This document shows, one piece after another, positions 35,544 to 45,942 of a DNA stretch of 64,000 nt (positions are counted from its first letter, which is position 1; every line of letters starts with the position of its first letter). Position numbers and translations under genes: made by a program. Below the pieces are notes generated by a model that searched no databases, was not told the origin of the DNA, and saw only the letters and a list, made by a program, of their open reading frames with translations. Origin of the DNA: AP-15 sp963716115 (GTDB lineage Bacteria > Pseudomonadota > Alphaproteobacteria > ATCC43930 > CGMCC-115725); contig CAVQSZ010000003.1 in assembly GCA_963716115.1 (NCBI GenBank), forward strand, positions 52,765-116,764. The letters run 5' to 3'.

Positions 35544-36974
35544 TCATTCGCGAGGATCAGGGTTTACCCGATCGCGCGGGGCGTCGATAGGGCGGGCGCG
35601 CGCGACGGCGCGCTCGCGTAAGGAATCGTAGATCGGCCGGCTCCGGAGCAGGCTGGCGGTCAGCATCGCGGCAAAGCATGCGGCGAGCATCGGCAACAGG
35701 GTGGTAAAGGCGGCGGTCATCTCGGTGACGAGCACGATGCCGGTGACCGGGGCCTGGACCACGCCGGTGAAGAAGGCGGCCATGCCGATCACCGCAAAGG
35801 CTTCCGGGACGATGTCGAGGTGCGGGAAGGCGGCGCCGCAGAGCGCGCCGAACATCAGCCCGAGCTGGGCCCCGAGCACGAGCATCGGGGCGAACAGCCC
35901 GCCCGGCGTCGCCGCCGCGTATGACATCGCGCCGAGCGCGAAACGCGCCAGGAAGGCGAGCGGCACCGCCCACAGCACGGTCCCGCCCGAGAGCAGGCGC
36001 TGGGTGATCTCGTCGCCGCCGCCGACCAGATCGGGCGCGAACCACGCCAGCGCGCCGACCGCGGCGCCGATCAACCCGGCCTTCAGCTCGACGGGCAGCC
36101 GGCCGAGGGCTGCCGACAGGGCAATGGCGCCGAGGAGCGCCCGGTTGTAGAGGCTTGCGGCGATCCCGGCGACGGCCCCCAGCGCCAGATAGAGCGGCCA
36201 GGTCGCGGCGGCGGCGTAGGGCAGCGGCCCGGTTGCAGCACCCGCCGGCGCCGACGCCGCCGCCACCATAAAGTCCGGCGCGTCGCCGAGAAACAGCCGC
36301 GCCACCAGGATCGCGGTCGCCGAGGCGCCGAGCGCGGCGATCGCGATCCGCGCATCAAAGCGCCGCACCAGCTCCTCGAGGACAAAGACCGCGCCGGCGA
36401 TCGGCGCGTTGAAGGCGACCGCGAGGCCGGCCCCGGCCCCGGCCGCGAGCAATACCCGGCAATCGGCCCAGCTCCTGGCGAAGGCCTTGCCGACGAGGTG
36501 GGCGACGACGGCCCCCATCTGCACGCTCGGGCCCTCGCGGCCGAGCGCCATGCCGGCGCCGATCGCCACGAGCCCGCCGAGAAACTTGACCGGGATCAGC
36601 CGCGGCGGGGCCGGCGGCAGCTCGCCGGCGAGCGCCGCCTCGACCTGCGGGATGCCGCTCCCCGAGGCGTAGGGCGAGAACCGCCGCACCAGCCAGGCGG
36701 CGAACGCGACGGCGGCGGCGGCGGCCGCGACCACCAGCGCGAACCCGATCAGCCTGTCGTCGTGGGCGCGGGCGATCACGGCGTCGCGCAGCTGGTCCGC
36801 CCGCGTCAGCGCCAGTCGGAAGAATGCGGTCAACAGGCCCGAGCCCGCCCCCGCGACCAGCGCCAGCAGCGCCAGCGCGAAGAGGCTGCCGGGCCTGTCG
36901 CCGTCCTCGGAGCGAGGGCTCGACGGTTCGTTCACGCGCTGTCCAGAGGATGCATCGCCTCTTCTATCGGCCAC
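35544..36974 (-). CDS. ClC-family chloride channel / H+-Cl- antiporter
   Basis: 476 aa, many hydrophobic helices. The anion-selectivity motifs are GSGIPQVE, GREGPSVQMG (with the gating glutamate) and GGLFAPMLVLG; the internal proton-path glutamate is present in FNAPIAGAVFVLEEL. Both glutamates together favour a 2Cl-/H+ exchanger over a passive channel. There is no cytoplasmic CBS domain. The first start is a GTG at 36974; a second GTG 13 codons later is also possible, and neither has a strong ribosome site. It is transcribed divergently from the gamma-glutamyltransferase, starting 50 bp away. Confidence 0.88.
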   Translation of the reverse strand: MADRRGDASSGQRVNEPSSPRSEDGDRPGSLFALALLALVAGAGSGLLTAFFRLALTRADQLRDAVIARAHDDRLIGFALVVAAAAAAVAFAAWLVRRFSPYASGSGIPQVEAALAGELPPAPPRLIPVKFLGGLVAIGAGMALGREGPSVQMGAVVAHLVGKAFARSWADCRVLLAAGAGAGLAVAFNAPIAGAVFVLEELVRRFDARIAIAALGASATAILVARLFLGDAPDFMVAAASAPAGAATGPLPYAAAATWPLYLALGAVAGIAASLYNRALLGAIALSAALGRLPVELKAGLIGAAVGALAWFAPDLVGGGDEITQRLLSGGTVLWAVPLAFLARFALGAMSYAAATPGGLFAPMLVLGAQLGLMFGALCGAAFPHLDIVPEAFAVIGMAAFFTGVVQAPVTGIVLVTEMTAAFTTLLPMLAACFAAMLTASLLRSRPIYDSLRERAVARARPIDAPRDRVNPDPRE

Positions 36975-37024
36975 CGGTCAGGCGCTACAGTGGCGCCGAC
37001 GCACTATCGCGCAAAGGGATCGCC

Positions 37025-38747
37025 ATGCCCGCATCCTCGCATCGCCCGACCATCGCCGTCACCCGCCACGCGATCTCGGCCGGCCACTATCTGGCGGCCA
37101 CCGCCGGGTTCGCGATCCTCGAAGCCGGCGGCAACGCGATCGACGCGGGGTGCGCGGCGGGAATTGCGCTCGGCGTGCTGCAGAGCGACCTCGTCGATGT
37201 CGCCGGGGTGGCGCCGATCATGGTCTATCTCGCCGACCGGCAGGAAGTCGTGACCGTCGCCGGCCTCGGGACCTGGCCGAAGGCGCTCGACCCCGAGCTG
37301 TTCATGCGCGAGCACGGCGGCAAGATCCCCAAGGGCGTCCTGCGCACGGTCGTGCCGGCGGCGCCCGACGCGTGGATCACGGCGTTGCGGCGGTGGGGCA
37401 CGATGAGCTTTGGCGAGGTCGCGGCGGCGGCGATCCGCTTGGCGCGCGACGGCTTTCCGATGTACCCGCTGATGGCCGAGAGCCTGAAGCGGCACGAAGC
37501 CGACCACCGCGCCTGGCCGTCCACGGCCGCGATCTTCCTGCCGAACGGGCGGGTTCCCGAAGCCGGCGAGATGTTCCGCCAGACCGACCTCGCCGGCTCG
37601 CTGCAATACATGGCCGACGAGGAGCGGGCCGCCGTCGGCCGGCGGGCGCGAGGCCGGGCTCGAAGCGGCGCGCGCGGCGTTCTACCGCGGCGACATCGCC
37701 CGCAAGATCGTCGCCTTCATCCAGGGCGAGGGCGGGCTGCTCTCGGCCGAGGACCTCGCCGACTACCATTCGCCGGTCGGCCCGCCCGAGCGCCGGCGCT
37801 TTGGCGACCTCGAAGTCTTCACCTGCGGCGCCTGGTGCCAGGGGCCGGTGCTGCTGCAGACCCTGGCCCTGCTCGAAGGGACCGATCTCGCCGCGCTCGG
37901 CCACAACAGCGCCGATTACGTCCACCACCTGGCCGAGGCGCTGAAGCTCGCCTTCGCCGACCGCGAGGCCTATTACGGCGACCCGGCGATGGTCGAGGTG
38001 CCGCTGGCGACCCTGATCTCGGCCGAATACGCGGCCGAGCGGCGAAAGCTGATCCGGCCCGACCGGGCCTGGCCCGAGATGCCGCCGCCAGGGGAGCTGA
38101 CCGGCGAGCTTGGCCGCGGCTTTGGCCGCCTGACGGCGGCCGCGGGCGATCCGAGCCCCGAGCCCGACACCTCCTATGTCTGCGTCGCCGACCGCTACGG
38201 CAATTTGTTCTCGGCGACGCCGAGCGACGGCTCCTACGGCTCGCCGGTGGTGCCGGGGACCGGGCTCGTTCCGTCGAACCGCGGCTCGCAGTCGCGCCCC
38301 GACCCGCGTCACCCGGCCGGCGTCGCTCCCGGCAAGCGGCCGCGGCTGACGCCGAACCCGGCGCTGGCGATCAAGGGGCGCGACCAGTTCATGCCGTTCG
38401 GCACGCCCGGCGGCGACGTGCAGACCCAGGCGATGCTGCAGGTGCTGCTGAACCGGTTCGTCTTTGGCCAGCCGATGCAGGCGGCGATCGAAGCGCCGCG
38501 TTTTGCCAGCTACAGCTATCCCTCGTCGTTTGCGCCGTTCGACTATTACCCCGGCCGGCTCGCCGTCGAGGGCCGGATCGCCGAGCCGGTCATCGCCGAG
38601 CTCGCGCGCCGCGGCCACCAAATCCAGCGCTGGCCCGACTGGATCTGGACCGCGGGCGCGGTCTGCGCGATCCATGTCGACAAAGAGCGCGGCGTTATGG
38701 AAGCCGGCGCCGACCCGCGCCGCGCGGCCTACGCGCTGGGCTGGTAG
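37025..38747 (+). pseudogene. Gamma-glutamyltransferase-family protein, one +1 frameshift
   Basis: Merged product about 573 aa. N-terminal subunit region: AGHYLAATAGFAILEAGGNAIDA and GWRRW-type WITALRRWGTMSFGEVA. The presumed autocatalytic nucleophile is the threonine (codon at 38169) in EPDTSYVCVADRYGN, followed by ATPSDGSYGS and the late PFGTPGGDVQTQAMLQ motif. No signal peptide, so a cytoplasmic GGT/acylase-like member that cleaves gamma-glutamyl or acyl amides. The break is near 37640: an extra base in GTCGGCCGGCGGGC separates DEERAAV from GGREAGLEAARAAFY. ATG at 37025 (MPASSHRPTIAV). Confidence 0.8.
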
Positions 38748-38786
38748 GCGGCCGCGGGCGCGGCGGCCTCCGATCGAAAACCGGCG

Positions 38787-40231
38787 CTAATCGTCGGGGC
38801 GGCGGCGGTCGTCGAGGGCGAGGCGCAGCGCCGCGGCCGGGTTGACCAGAGCCTCGGCCGCGGTCCGCCAGCGCGAGGGGCCGGGGCAGGGCAGGGGCCG
38901 GGCCTCGGCCAGGCTCGGGACATGGTCGCGAACCGCGAGACGGGCCGCCGCCTGCGCCGCGCCGCGCCGGTCGTTCGGGATCAGGTGGATGACCAGGGCG
39001 CGCATCAGAAACTCCTCAAAGGCGCGGTGCTCGGCGAGCGAGAGCCGCCCTTCGAGGCGCCCTGCGGCGAGCGCGTCGACAAAAGAGCCGGCGTCGGCGA
39101 GATCGTGGGTGAACCCCTTGCCGCCGAGGAACGACCGGCCGATCTGCGCCGGCTTGAGGCCGGCCCGGCACGCCCATATCAGCGCCGGCGACGACAGCGA
39201 CACGGCCCAGCCGGCGTAGGACAAGAGCGCATCGAGAGGCTCGTCCGCGGTCAGCCGCAGCCGCTCCCGCCACGCCGCGGGCAGCCGGTCGCGCCACTGA
39301 TCGAGCAGATTGCGGGTCGCCGTTGAAGACCACCGACAGGCCGGTGCGCTCGAGGATGCCGCCGATCAGGCGGCGATAGACGGCCTGAGCCGAGAGCTCC
39401 GGCAGCGGCGTCTCGATCAGGCGGAAATCGTCGGCCGCCTGACCGAGGACCAGCACGACGCCGCCGTCGCGGCGAGGAAACGGCGGCGGCGTCATGGTTT
39501 CCGACGCGGCCTGCCGGGGCTGGGTCGGAGCGAGGCGGCGGTAGGCTTCGGCGCGGACCTCTTCGCGCCGCCCGATCTCCTCCGGGCAGCGTGAGGCGGC
39601 GGCGCCATTCCGGGTCGGCCAGGAGCGAGCGGTTGGGCAGCGGCGTCGCCCGCTCCTCGAAATAATAGAGCTCGCCCACCGCGAAACGCTCGACCGCGAA
39701 GAGCCGCAGGCCTTGCCTGGCTCCCACCTCCTGCAGGGTGCGGGCGTAGATCGTCGCGCCGGAATGGACGACGGCGTGCGAGAACGGCCCCTTGCGCGCC
39801 AGGACGTCGAGCCAAAAGTCGACCCAGTCCCGCGCCGCCGCCATGCACAGCAGCAGGTCCTCGCGGTCGCGGTCGCAGGCGAGGATGCGCTCCAGCATCT
39901 CGGGATCGCGGTTCGGGCCGGCGTCCCCACCCCAACGCGGCAGCAGCAGGCGCAGCAGCTCGCCGCGGGCGCAGGCGAGCACCGGGACGCCGCGATGCCG
40001 GTGCGCCGGCAGCTCGGCCGGCGGCATCGCCTCCAGCTCGCGCAAATGGCGGGCGAGCCGACCGGCCAGCCGTCGATAGTCGCCGCCGCGGCGCCACCAG
40101 GACCGGCGCGACCGCTCGGTCCACAACCGAATTTGTCCGTCGGCGGCAAGATCGTGCAACGGCCGGAAATGCCGGCGGCCGAAGTGCCGGGTGTCGGGGA
40201 TCAGGATGCGCGGGGTGTCCCGTCTCCTCAT
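38787..40231 (-). pseudogene. Putative capsular-polysaccharide-type biosynthesis protein, two frameshifts
   Basis: Merged product about 480 aa. Begins MRRRDTPRILIPDTRHFGRRH; the middle has VVHSGATIYARTLQE and FAVERFAVGELYYFEERATPLPN, and the last third SYAGWAVSLSS and SFLGGKGFTHDLADAGSFVDAL. The layout recalls KpsS/LipB-type capsule proteins, but the match is weak and no catalytic residue can be named. One extra base at about 39584-39586 separates LTLP from EEIGRREEV; a second shift at about 39312 separates VVFNGDP from NLLDQWRDRLP. The ATG overlaps the upstream glycosyltransferase stop as ATGA (40228-40231), so the two genes are coupled and likely work in the same glycan pathway. Confidence 0.5.
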
Positions 40232-41172
40232 GCCGCGGCTTCGGCGTAGAGCCGATGCCAGCCGGCCATCACCGCCTCCCAGGCGGGAACCGCGGCGGCG
40301 GCGGCGAAAGCGCCCTGCGACAACGCCGCGACGCCGCGCCCGCCATCGGCGAGGAGCGCCATGATGCGGGCGCCGTCGGCTATCGGGTCGCCCCGCAGCA
40401 AGAGGCCGTTGTCGCCGTCGCGGACAAAATCGGGGCACATCCCGACCGGGGTGCACAAGACCGGGACGCCGCTGCCGAGCGCCTCGGGCAGGGAGGCGGG
40501 GCCGCCCTCATAACGGCTGACGATCAGCAGAGCGTCGATCGCGGCGACGACCTCGCCCATCAGGCGGTAGGGAAGGAATTCCCAGCAATCGGCCTCGAAG
40601 CCCCGCGACCGGGCCTGCTCGGCATCCACGCGGCGGCCCTCGCCGACCATCGCGAACGAGATGCGGCGCGGGTCGAGGCAGTCGAGCAGGCCTTCAAGCA
40701 AGGCTTCGCCCTTGACACCCTCGCCATAGCGACGGGAGAAGAGGCCGAGGCGCAGGCGCCCGCCGCCCCATCGGCGCGGGCGCCGCGGCGGCGGCAGCAC
40801 TTGGCGGTCGACGCCGTGCGGGATGACCCGGGTGTGGCGGATGCCGTGCTCGGCCAGGATCGCGGCCTGAGTGGCGTTCAGGCAGTGCACGACGCGCGCT
40901 TCGCGGCACCGCGGGAGGAAATTGTCGAGCGCGAGCGAGGGCCTGGGATCGTGCAGATCATGGTGGACGCTGACCAGCGAGCGCGGCAGCACCCGCCGTT
41001 CGAGGTTGGCGCGATGGTAGTGGCGAACGTCGGCGGCGCGGCTCGGGCGAAGCGATCGGGTCACCCGCACGCCCTCGGGCGCGGCGGCGGCGGCGCGACG
41101 GATCAGATCGTCGAAGATCGGGCTGCGCACCAATCGCGTCGAAAGCACGTGGTCTACATGCCAGAGGGCCAT
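40228..41172 (-). CDS. Glycosyltransferase, GT4/GT-B type
   Basis: 314 aa. GT-B fold with C-terminal nucleotide-sugar site: RLGLFSRRYGEGVKG, ISFAMVGEGRR, YRLMGEVVAAIDALLIVSRYEGGPASLPEALGSGVPVLCTPVGM (the EGGP-x-x-LPEAL acidic motif of GT4 enzymes). N-terminal acceptor domain is short, with HVDHVLSTRL and VSVHHDLHD. It transfers a sugar to a surface glycan precursor in the cytoplasm; sugar unknown. ATG at 41172 (MALWHVDHVL). It is divergent from the next glycosyltransferase (74 bp apart) and coupled to the capsule-type gene downstream. Confidence 0.8.
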   Translation of the reverse strand: MALWHVDHVLSTRLVRSPIFDDLIRRAAAAAPEGVRVTRSLRPSRAADVRHYHRANLERRVLPRSLVSVHHDLHDPRPSLALDNFLPRCREARVVHCLNATQAAILAEHGIRHTRVIPHGVDRQVLPPPRRPRRWGGGRLRLGLFSRRYGEGVKGEALLEGLLDCLDPRRISFAMVGEGRRVDAEQARSRGFEADCWEFLPYRLMGEVVAAIDALLIVSRYEGGPASLPEALGSGVPVLCTPVGMCPDFVRDGDNGLLLRGDPIADGARIMALLADGGRGVAALSQGAFAAAAAVPAWEAVMAGWHRLYAEAAA

Positions 41173-41246
41173 CGCCCGCCGATCGTAGGCAGGCGGGGGC
41201 GAGATGTCGAGGCGGCCCGCGGCGCGCCGCCGGGGGCCACGGCGCG

Positions 41247-42722
41247 GTGAAGCCGGCCGCGCCCGGGCGAAGCTGGCGCGCGGGCGTCGCCGACGCGATC
41301 GCGCTGCTGCCGCCGCTGCGTCCCGCGGCCGCCAGGCTGCACGAATCGATCGGCCGGCTGCGCGCCGCCGCGCGCCTCGGCGGCAATGGCGCCGGCGCCT
41401 ACGGCGCCCGGCTGGCGGAGCTGGCGGCGGCGCTCGACCGGCGGGGCCTGCCGCTGCCGCCTCCTCCGGCGAGCCGCGCGCCGAGACCGTTCAACCGCCG
41501 GGTGGTCATGGCGCTCTACGGCTCGGAGCCGTGGTTCGCCAACGGCTATTCGATCCGCTCCCGCTGCCTGTTGACCCAGCTCGCGGCCGAGGGCGTGCGC
41601 TGCGCCCCGGCGACGCGGCCCAACTTCCCGCAGGACACCGCCGGCGGGCGCCGCGCCCCGCGGGCCGAGGAGGAGATGTTCGGCGGCATCCGCTACCGCC
41701 GCCTGGCGGCTCGGCCCGACATGATGACCGGGCCGCCGAGCGCCTATGTCGAGGCGTTCGCCGACGGGCTGGAAGCGCTCGTCAGGTCGACCGGCGCGAG
41801 CGTCGTCCACGCCGCCTCGAACCATCTCGTCGGCCTCGCCGCCTGTCTCGCGGCCGAGCGGACCGGAGCGCGCAGCGTCTATGAAATCCGCGGCCTGTGG
41901 CATTGGAGCACGGCGACCCGCCGACCGGGCTGGGAACAGACGGAAACCTTCGCGCTGCACGAGGCGCTGGAGCGCCAGGCGGCGCTGCGCGCCGATCGGG
42001 TGATCGCGCTGAGCCCGTCCCTCGCCGACCATGCGCAGGCCTGGGGCGTTCCTGCGGGGCGCATCGCCGTCGCCGCCAACGGGGTCGACGCGCAGGCCTT
42101 TCGGCCGCAGCCCCGCGACCACGCCCTGCGCCGGGCGCTGGGCGCCGGCCCCGACACATTCCTGGTCGGGTTCGTCGGGACCTTCACCCCCTATGAAGGG
42201 ATCGACACCCTCATTGAAGCCGTTGCGGCCTTGCGCCGCCGCGGCGTCGACGCCGCCGCCGCCCTGGTCGGCGACGGCGAGGAGGAGCGCCGGTTGCGGG
42301 CCCTGGCGCGCCGGCTGCTGGTTCCCGCCGCGTTTCCCGGCCGGGTTCCCTTCGAGCGCGTCCCGGCTTACCTCAACGCTTGCGACGCTTATCCTTTCCC
42401 GCGCCGGCGGGCTCGCGTGACAAGCCTGGTGCCGCCGCTGAAGCTGGTCGAGGCGATGGCGTCGGGCGCGCCGGCAGTCGTCGCCGACCTGCCTCCCCTG
42501 GTCGACTGCGTGGCGCATGATCGCACCGGGCTGGTGTTCGGCCACGGCGTGGACGCGCTGGCCGCGGCGCTCGGCCGCCTGCACGCCGATCGGGGCCTCG
42601 CGGCCGCGCTGGCGGCCGCCGCCCGCCGCTGGGTCGTGGAGCATCGCAGCTGGCGGGCCGCGGTCCGGCCGCTGCTCGCCGCCTATGGCGAGCCGCCGGC
42701 GGCCTCGGAGCTCGCGCCCTGA
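41247..42722 (+). CDS. Glycosyltransferase family 4, exopolysaccharide type
   Basis: 491 aa. N-terminal acceptor domain with VMALYGSEPWFANGYSIRS and VVHAASNHLVGLAA; then the donor domain FLVGFVGTFTPYEGIDTLIEAV, AALVGDGEEERRL and the PRRRARVTSLVPPLKLVEAMASGAPAVVADLP segment. The P-R-R-x-R-x-T-x-L-V-x-P-L-K pattern is typical of exopolysaccharide glycosyltransferases found with exosortase/PEP-CTERM systems, which fits the three PEP-CTERM proteins in the window (inference). Start is a GTG at 41247. Its 3' end overlaps that of the opposing glycosyltransferase by 40 bp. Confidence 0.82.
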   Translation: MKPAAPGRSWRAGVADAIALLPPLRPAAARLHESIGRLRAAARLGGNGAGAYGARLAELAAALDRRGLPLPPPPASRAPRPFNRRVVMALYGSEPWFANGYSIRSRCLLTQLAAEGVRCAPATRPNFPQDTAGGRRAPRAEEEMFGGIRYRRLAARPDMMTGPPSAYVEAFADGLEALVRSTGASVVHAASNHLVGLAACLAAERTGARSVYEIRGLWHWSTATRRPGWEQTETFALHEALERQAALRADRVIALSPSLADHAQAWGVPAGRIAVAANGVDAQAFRPQPRDHALRRALGAGPDTFLVGFVGTFTPYEGIDTLIEAVAALRRRGVDAAAALVGDGEEERRLRALARRLLVPAAFPGRVPFERVPAYLNACDAYPFPRRRARVTSLVPPLKLVEAMASGAPAVVADLPPLVDCVAHDRTGLVFGHGVDALAAALGRLHADRGLAAALAAAARRWVVEHRSWRAAVRPLLAAYGEPPAASELAP

Positions 42723-43916
42723 GCGGGCGACGGGCGCGCCTCGCCGAAGCTTTCGCCGAGGGCGGCGACGAGCCCGGCCCCGATCTCGGCGGAGCGGTGT
42801 CCGGCGGCCAGGCGCCGCACCGCATCTTGGGCCGCCATCCACACGCCGATATCGGCGGCGCACCGGGAGATCGCCGCCACCACCTCGTCGATCGCGGCGG
42901 CGAAGAGCGGGTAGCCGTCGCCGAGCAGGCGGCGGTGCATCGGCGTCGGGTTGCACACCACCGGCAGCCCGAGCGCGCCGTAGTCGATGAGCTTGGTCGA
43001 CAGCTCGAGCGAGCCGTCGAGCTCGCGCGACCGCCACGACAGCCCGACATGGCCCGCCGCCGCCAGCCTCAGCGCATCGGCCCGCGGCAGCGCCCCGCGC
43101 CACGCCACGCCATCGCGCCTCAGGGCTGCCCGCATCTGCGCCGGGAACCCCGGATCGGGGCGCGACAAGAGCTTGTCGCCGGCGACATGGAGCTCGGCGG
43201 CGATCCCCCGCGCGGCCAGCAGCGCCGGCAGCTCGGTCATCGGCAAGGTGTTCCAGGCCGGGGCGAACTTGCCGGTGTAGACGAGCCGCAAGACCTCGCC
43301 TGCGGCCGGCGGACGGGCGCCGTCGAGGGCGAACGCCTCGTCGGCGGCGATCGGCGGCAGCAGGGCGGTCGGGACCGCCGCGGCGAACGGCACGCAGCGG
43401 CGCAGATAAGCCGCGATCTCCGGCGTCTGGCACAGCAGCAGCGGGACCCGACGCAACGACCGGCCGAGCGCCCGGCGCTGCGCCCGGCCGAGCCATGTCG
43501 CGGCCTGCGGCAGGTCGGTGATGTAGCAGGCAAGCCGGTCCCGCAATCTCGGGCTGCCCGCCGCGCGGCGGGCGCTGCGCCGCCCTCTGACCAGCACGAC
43601 GTCAAACCGCTGCTCGGCGTCCAGCCTTTCGAGGAGCCCGACCGCGCGCCGCGCCGACAGCTGGGATCGAGCGGCTTGCGCGACCCAGCCGCGGCGGTAC
43701 GGGTCGACCAGGGTGACGCCGGGCAGCCGGTCGACGGCGGATCAGCACCTCGTCCCGCCGCCGCGGCGCCCGCAGCAGGACGGTCGCCGGGCAGCCGAGC
43801 CGGGCCAGCGTCCGCGCGATCTCGGTCAGCCAGATCGCCGGACCCTCGACGAGGTTGGCGTCAACCTCGGCGTAGAGCGCTACCCGCAACGTCGCCTCCC
43901 GGGATCGCCGGCTCAT
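42683..43916 (-). pseudogene. Glycosyltransferase (GT-B type), one frameshift
   Basis: Merged product about 410 aa. N-terminus VALYAEVDANLVEGPAIWL and ARTLARLGCPATVLLRAP is a GT-B acceptor domain; after the break come LACYITDLPQAATWLG, RLVYTGKFAPAWNTLPMTEL, ELHVAGDKLLSR and LELSTKLIDYGALGLPVVCNPTPMHR, the nucleotide-sugar-binding half. One extra base near 43738 separates RRRDEVLIR from VDRLPGVTLVDPYRRGW, after which homology continues. ATG at 43916. With the two other glycosyltransferases and the capsule-like gene it forms a small surface-glycan locus. Confidence 0.72.
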
Positions 43917-44075
43917 CGGTCGCGTCCTCAGCTTGACCCGCTCGCGGCCGGGCCGTCAATTCGGCTCGCCCGTGTCGGGGGCGCGCCCCGGCCGGGGCGA
44001 TTCGCCTCAGGCGCGGCCGCCGGTCGGCGCTGGCGCCGCTCGGACGCCCTATAGTATGCTGCCCTCGCAGAGGGG

Positions 44076-44561
44076 ATGCCCCGGGCGATCGACGCAATAC
44101 GCGCGACCGATCGGCATGCGAAGGAGGGACGGGGACGCGTGCCGGTGCATGGGGGTGGAGCGAACGGTCGGCCGCGGGGGACGCCGCTGCGGCGCCTCAT
44201 CGGGCTCGCGCCCGCGCTCGCCCTGTTCGGCTGCGGCGGCTACAGCCAGACCAACACGATCGCAGGCCTGCTGCCCCCCGCCGCGCTGTCGGCGCCGGAG
44301 GACGCCACGCAGGTCGACCCCGGCGTCGCGCAGATCCTCGAGCATGGGACGGCCGGCGAACGGCTGCAATACCAGTCCGCGGACGGTCGCCGGCTCTCGC
44401 TGGTCCTCGGTCCGCTTTACTCGTCCGCCCGCGGCGTGCCGTGCCGGCTCGGCCGGGCGAGCCATCTCGAAGCCGGCGGGGCGAGCCCGACAAGCTACCC
44501 GTTCTGCCGCCTGGACAACGGCTGGTACGAGGTCAAGCCGGTGGTGATCAGCGGCTATTGA
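44076..44561 (+). CDS. Putative lipoprotein of unknown function
   Basis: 161 aa as drawn, though the first 37 residues are Arg/Gly-rich and a later start is possible. LIGLAPALALFGC (about residues 41-53) is a signal peptide with an LFGC lipobox, after which the chain is a compact domain with VPCRLGRASHLEAGG and YPFCRLDNGWYEVKPVV. The paired-cysteine, aromatic end recalls small common-antigen (DVU_3141/RT0821-like) outer-membrane lipoproteins, but the match is tentative. It lies 150 bp upstream of the tRNA in the same direction. Confidence 0.5.
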   Translation: MPRAIDAIRATDRHAKEGRGRVPVHGGGANGRPRGTPLRRLIGLAPALALFGCGGYSQTNTIAGLLPPAALSAPEDATQVDPGVAQILEHGTAGERLQYQSADGRRLSLVLGPLYSSARGVPCRLGRASHLEAGGASPTSYPFCRLDNGWYEVKPVVISGY

Positions 44562-44712
44562 GCAGGCGCCGGAGCGCCCATAGCCGCCCCGATCGCCGGA
44601 GCGAGGGCCGCCGTGGGCGCCGCGGCGAACCGGCGCCCTGGACCGGAGGCCCGTCCGGGCCTATGATCGGAGCAGCGCAAAGCCAAGGGAACGCGATCGT
44701 CGTGCCGCGTCA

Positions 44713-44788
<76 letters not shown>

Positions 44789-44896
44789 CATCCCGGTGAC
44801 CCAGGGCGAGAGGCCGGCGCGAGGCGTGGGCTCGGGCGCGTCCGACGCGTTTTCCGCGCTACCGCTCCGGCGCTTCGCCTTTTAGACTTGCCGGCG

Positions 44897-45847
44897 ATGA
44901 CCAGCCGCCGCGACCTCTATCCGCCGATCGACCCCTACCGCACCGGCAGGCTGCGCCTGGACGGCCGCCACACGATGTATTGGGAGCAGTCGGGAAACCC
45001 GCGCGGCGCGCCGGCGGTGTTCCTGCATGGTGGTCCCGGCGCCGGCGCCACCGCCGTGCACCGCCGGTTCTTCGACCCCGCGCATTGGCGGATCGTAATC
45101 TTCGACCAGCGCGGCGCCGGGCGATCGACGCCGCTCGGCGAGACCGAGGACAATTCGCCCGCGCACCTGGTCGCCGACATCGAGCGCCTGCGGGTCGAGC
45201 TCGATATCGAGAAATGGCTCGTTTTTGGCGGCTCCTGGGGCTCGACCCTGGCGCTCGATTACGCCGAGACCCATCCGCAGCGCTGCCTCGGGCTGGTGCT
45301 GCGCGGGATCTTCCTGTGCCGCAGCGAGGAGATCCGCTGGTTTCTTTACGGCCTGCGCAAAATCTTCCCCGAGGCCTGGCGCACCTTTTCCGGGTTTCTG
45401 CCCGAGGCCGAGCGCGGCGACATCCTTGCCGGCTACCACCGCCGCCTGATCGATCCCGACCCCGCGATCCACCTGCCGGCGGCGCGCGCCTGGAGCCTCT
45501 ACGAGGGCGCCTGCTCGACCCTGCTGCCGAACCCCGAGGCGGTGGCGGCGTTCGGCGACGACCGGCTGGCCCTGGGGCTGGCGCGAATCGAAGCGCACTT
45601 CTTCACCCATCACCTGTTTTCCGGCGAGCGCGACCTGATCTCGCGGATCGGTCGCATCCGGCGCCTGCCCGGCACCATCGTTCAGGGCCGCTACGACATG
45701 GTTTGCCCGATTCGCAGCGCCGATGCGCTCGCCCGCGCCTGGCCCGAGGCGCATTACGCGATCGTCCCCGACGCCGGCCATTCGGCGATGGAGCCCGGCA
45801 TCCGCGAGCAGCTGGTTCTGGCGACCGAGCAGATGAAGCGGCTCTGA
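44897..45847 (+). CDS. pip: Proline iminopeptidase
   Basis: 316 aa, alpha/beta-hydrolase fold. Oxyanion motif FLHGGPGAGATAVHRRFFDP, FDQRGAGRSTP, nucleophile serine in FGGSWGSTLALDYAETHP, the family-typical RGIFLCRSEEIRWF cap segment, aspartate in QGRYDMVCP and histidine in DAGHSAMEPG complete the triad. It removes N-terminal proline from peptides in the cytoplasm, a logical supplier for PutA in the same window. ATG at 44897; an upstream TTG at 44888 is less likely. Confidence 0.92.
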   Translation: MTSRRDLYPPIDPYRTGRLRLDGRHTMYWEQSGNPRGAPAVFLHGGPGAGATAVHRRFFDPAHWRIVIFDQRGAGRSTPLGETEDNSPAHLVADIERLRVELDIEKWLVFGGSWGSTLALDYAETHPQRCLGLVLRGIFLCRSEEIRWFLYGLRKIFPEAWRTFSGFLPEAERGDILAGYHRRLIDPDPAIHLPAARAWSLYEGACSTLLPNPEAVAAFGDDRLALGLARIEAHFFTHHLFSGERDLISRIGRIRRLPGTIVQGRYDMVCPIRSADALARAWPEAHYAIVPDAGHSAMEPGIREQLVLATEQMKRL

Positions 45848-45942
45848 GCCCGGCGCACGGTTTTGCTTGCCTCGGGTGAGGCCGCCTCTAGGATGCGCCT
45901 CATTCGATCTTTACTCCGGCGTAATTTAACCTGGGGTGCAGA

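Noticed and set aside
41154..43496. 780-codon open frame on the minus strand across the glycosyltransferase locus
   Set aside because: Antisense shadow of a GC-rich gene: Arg/Ala/Gly-rich without domains, while the + strand and flanking minus frames carry clear glycosyltransferase motifs.
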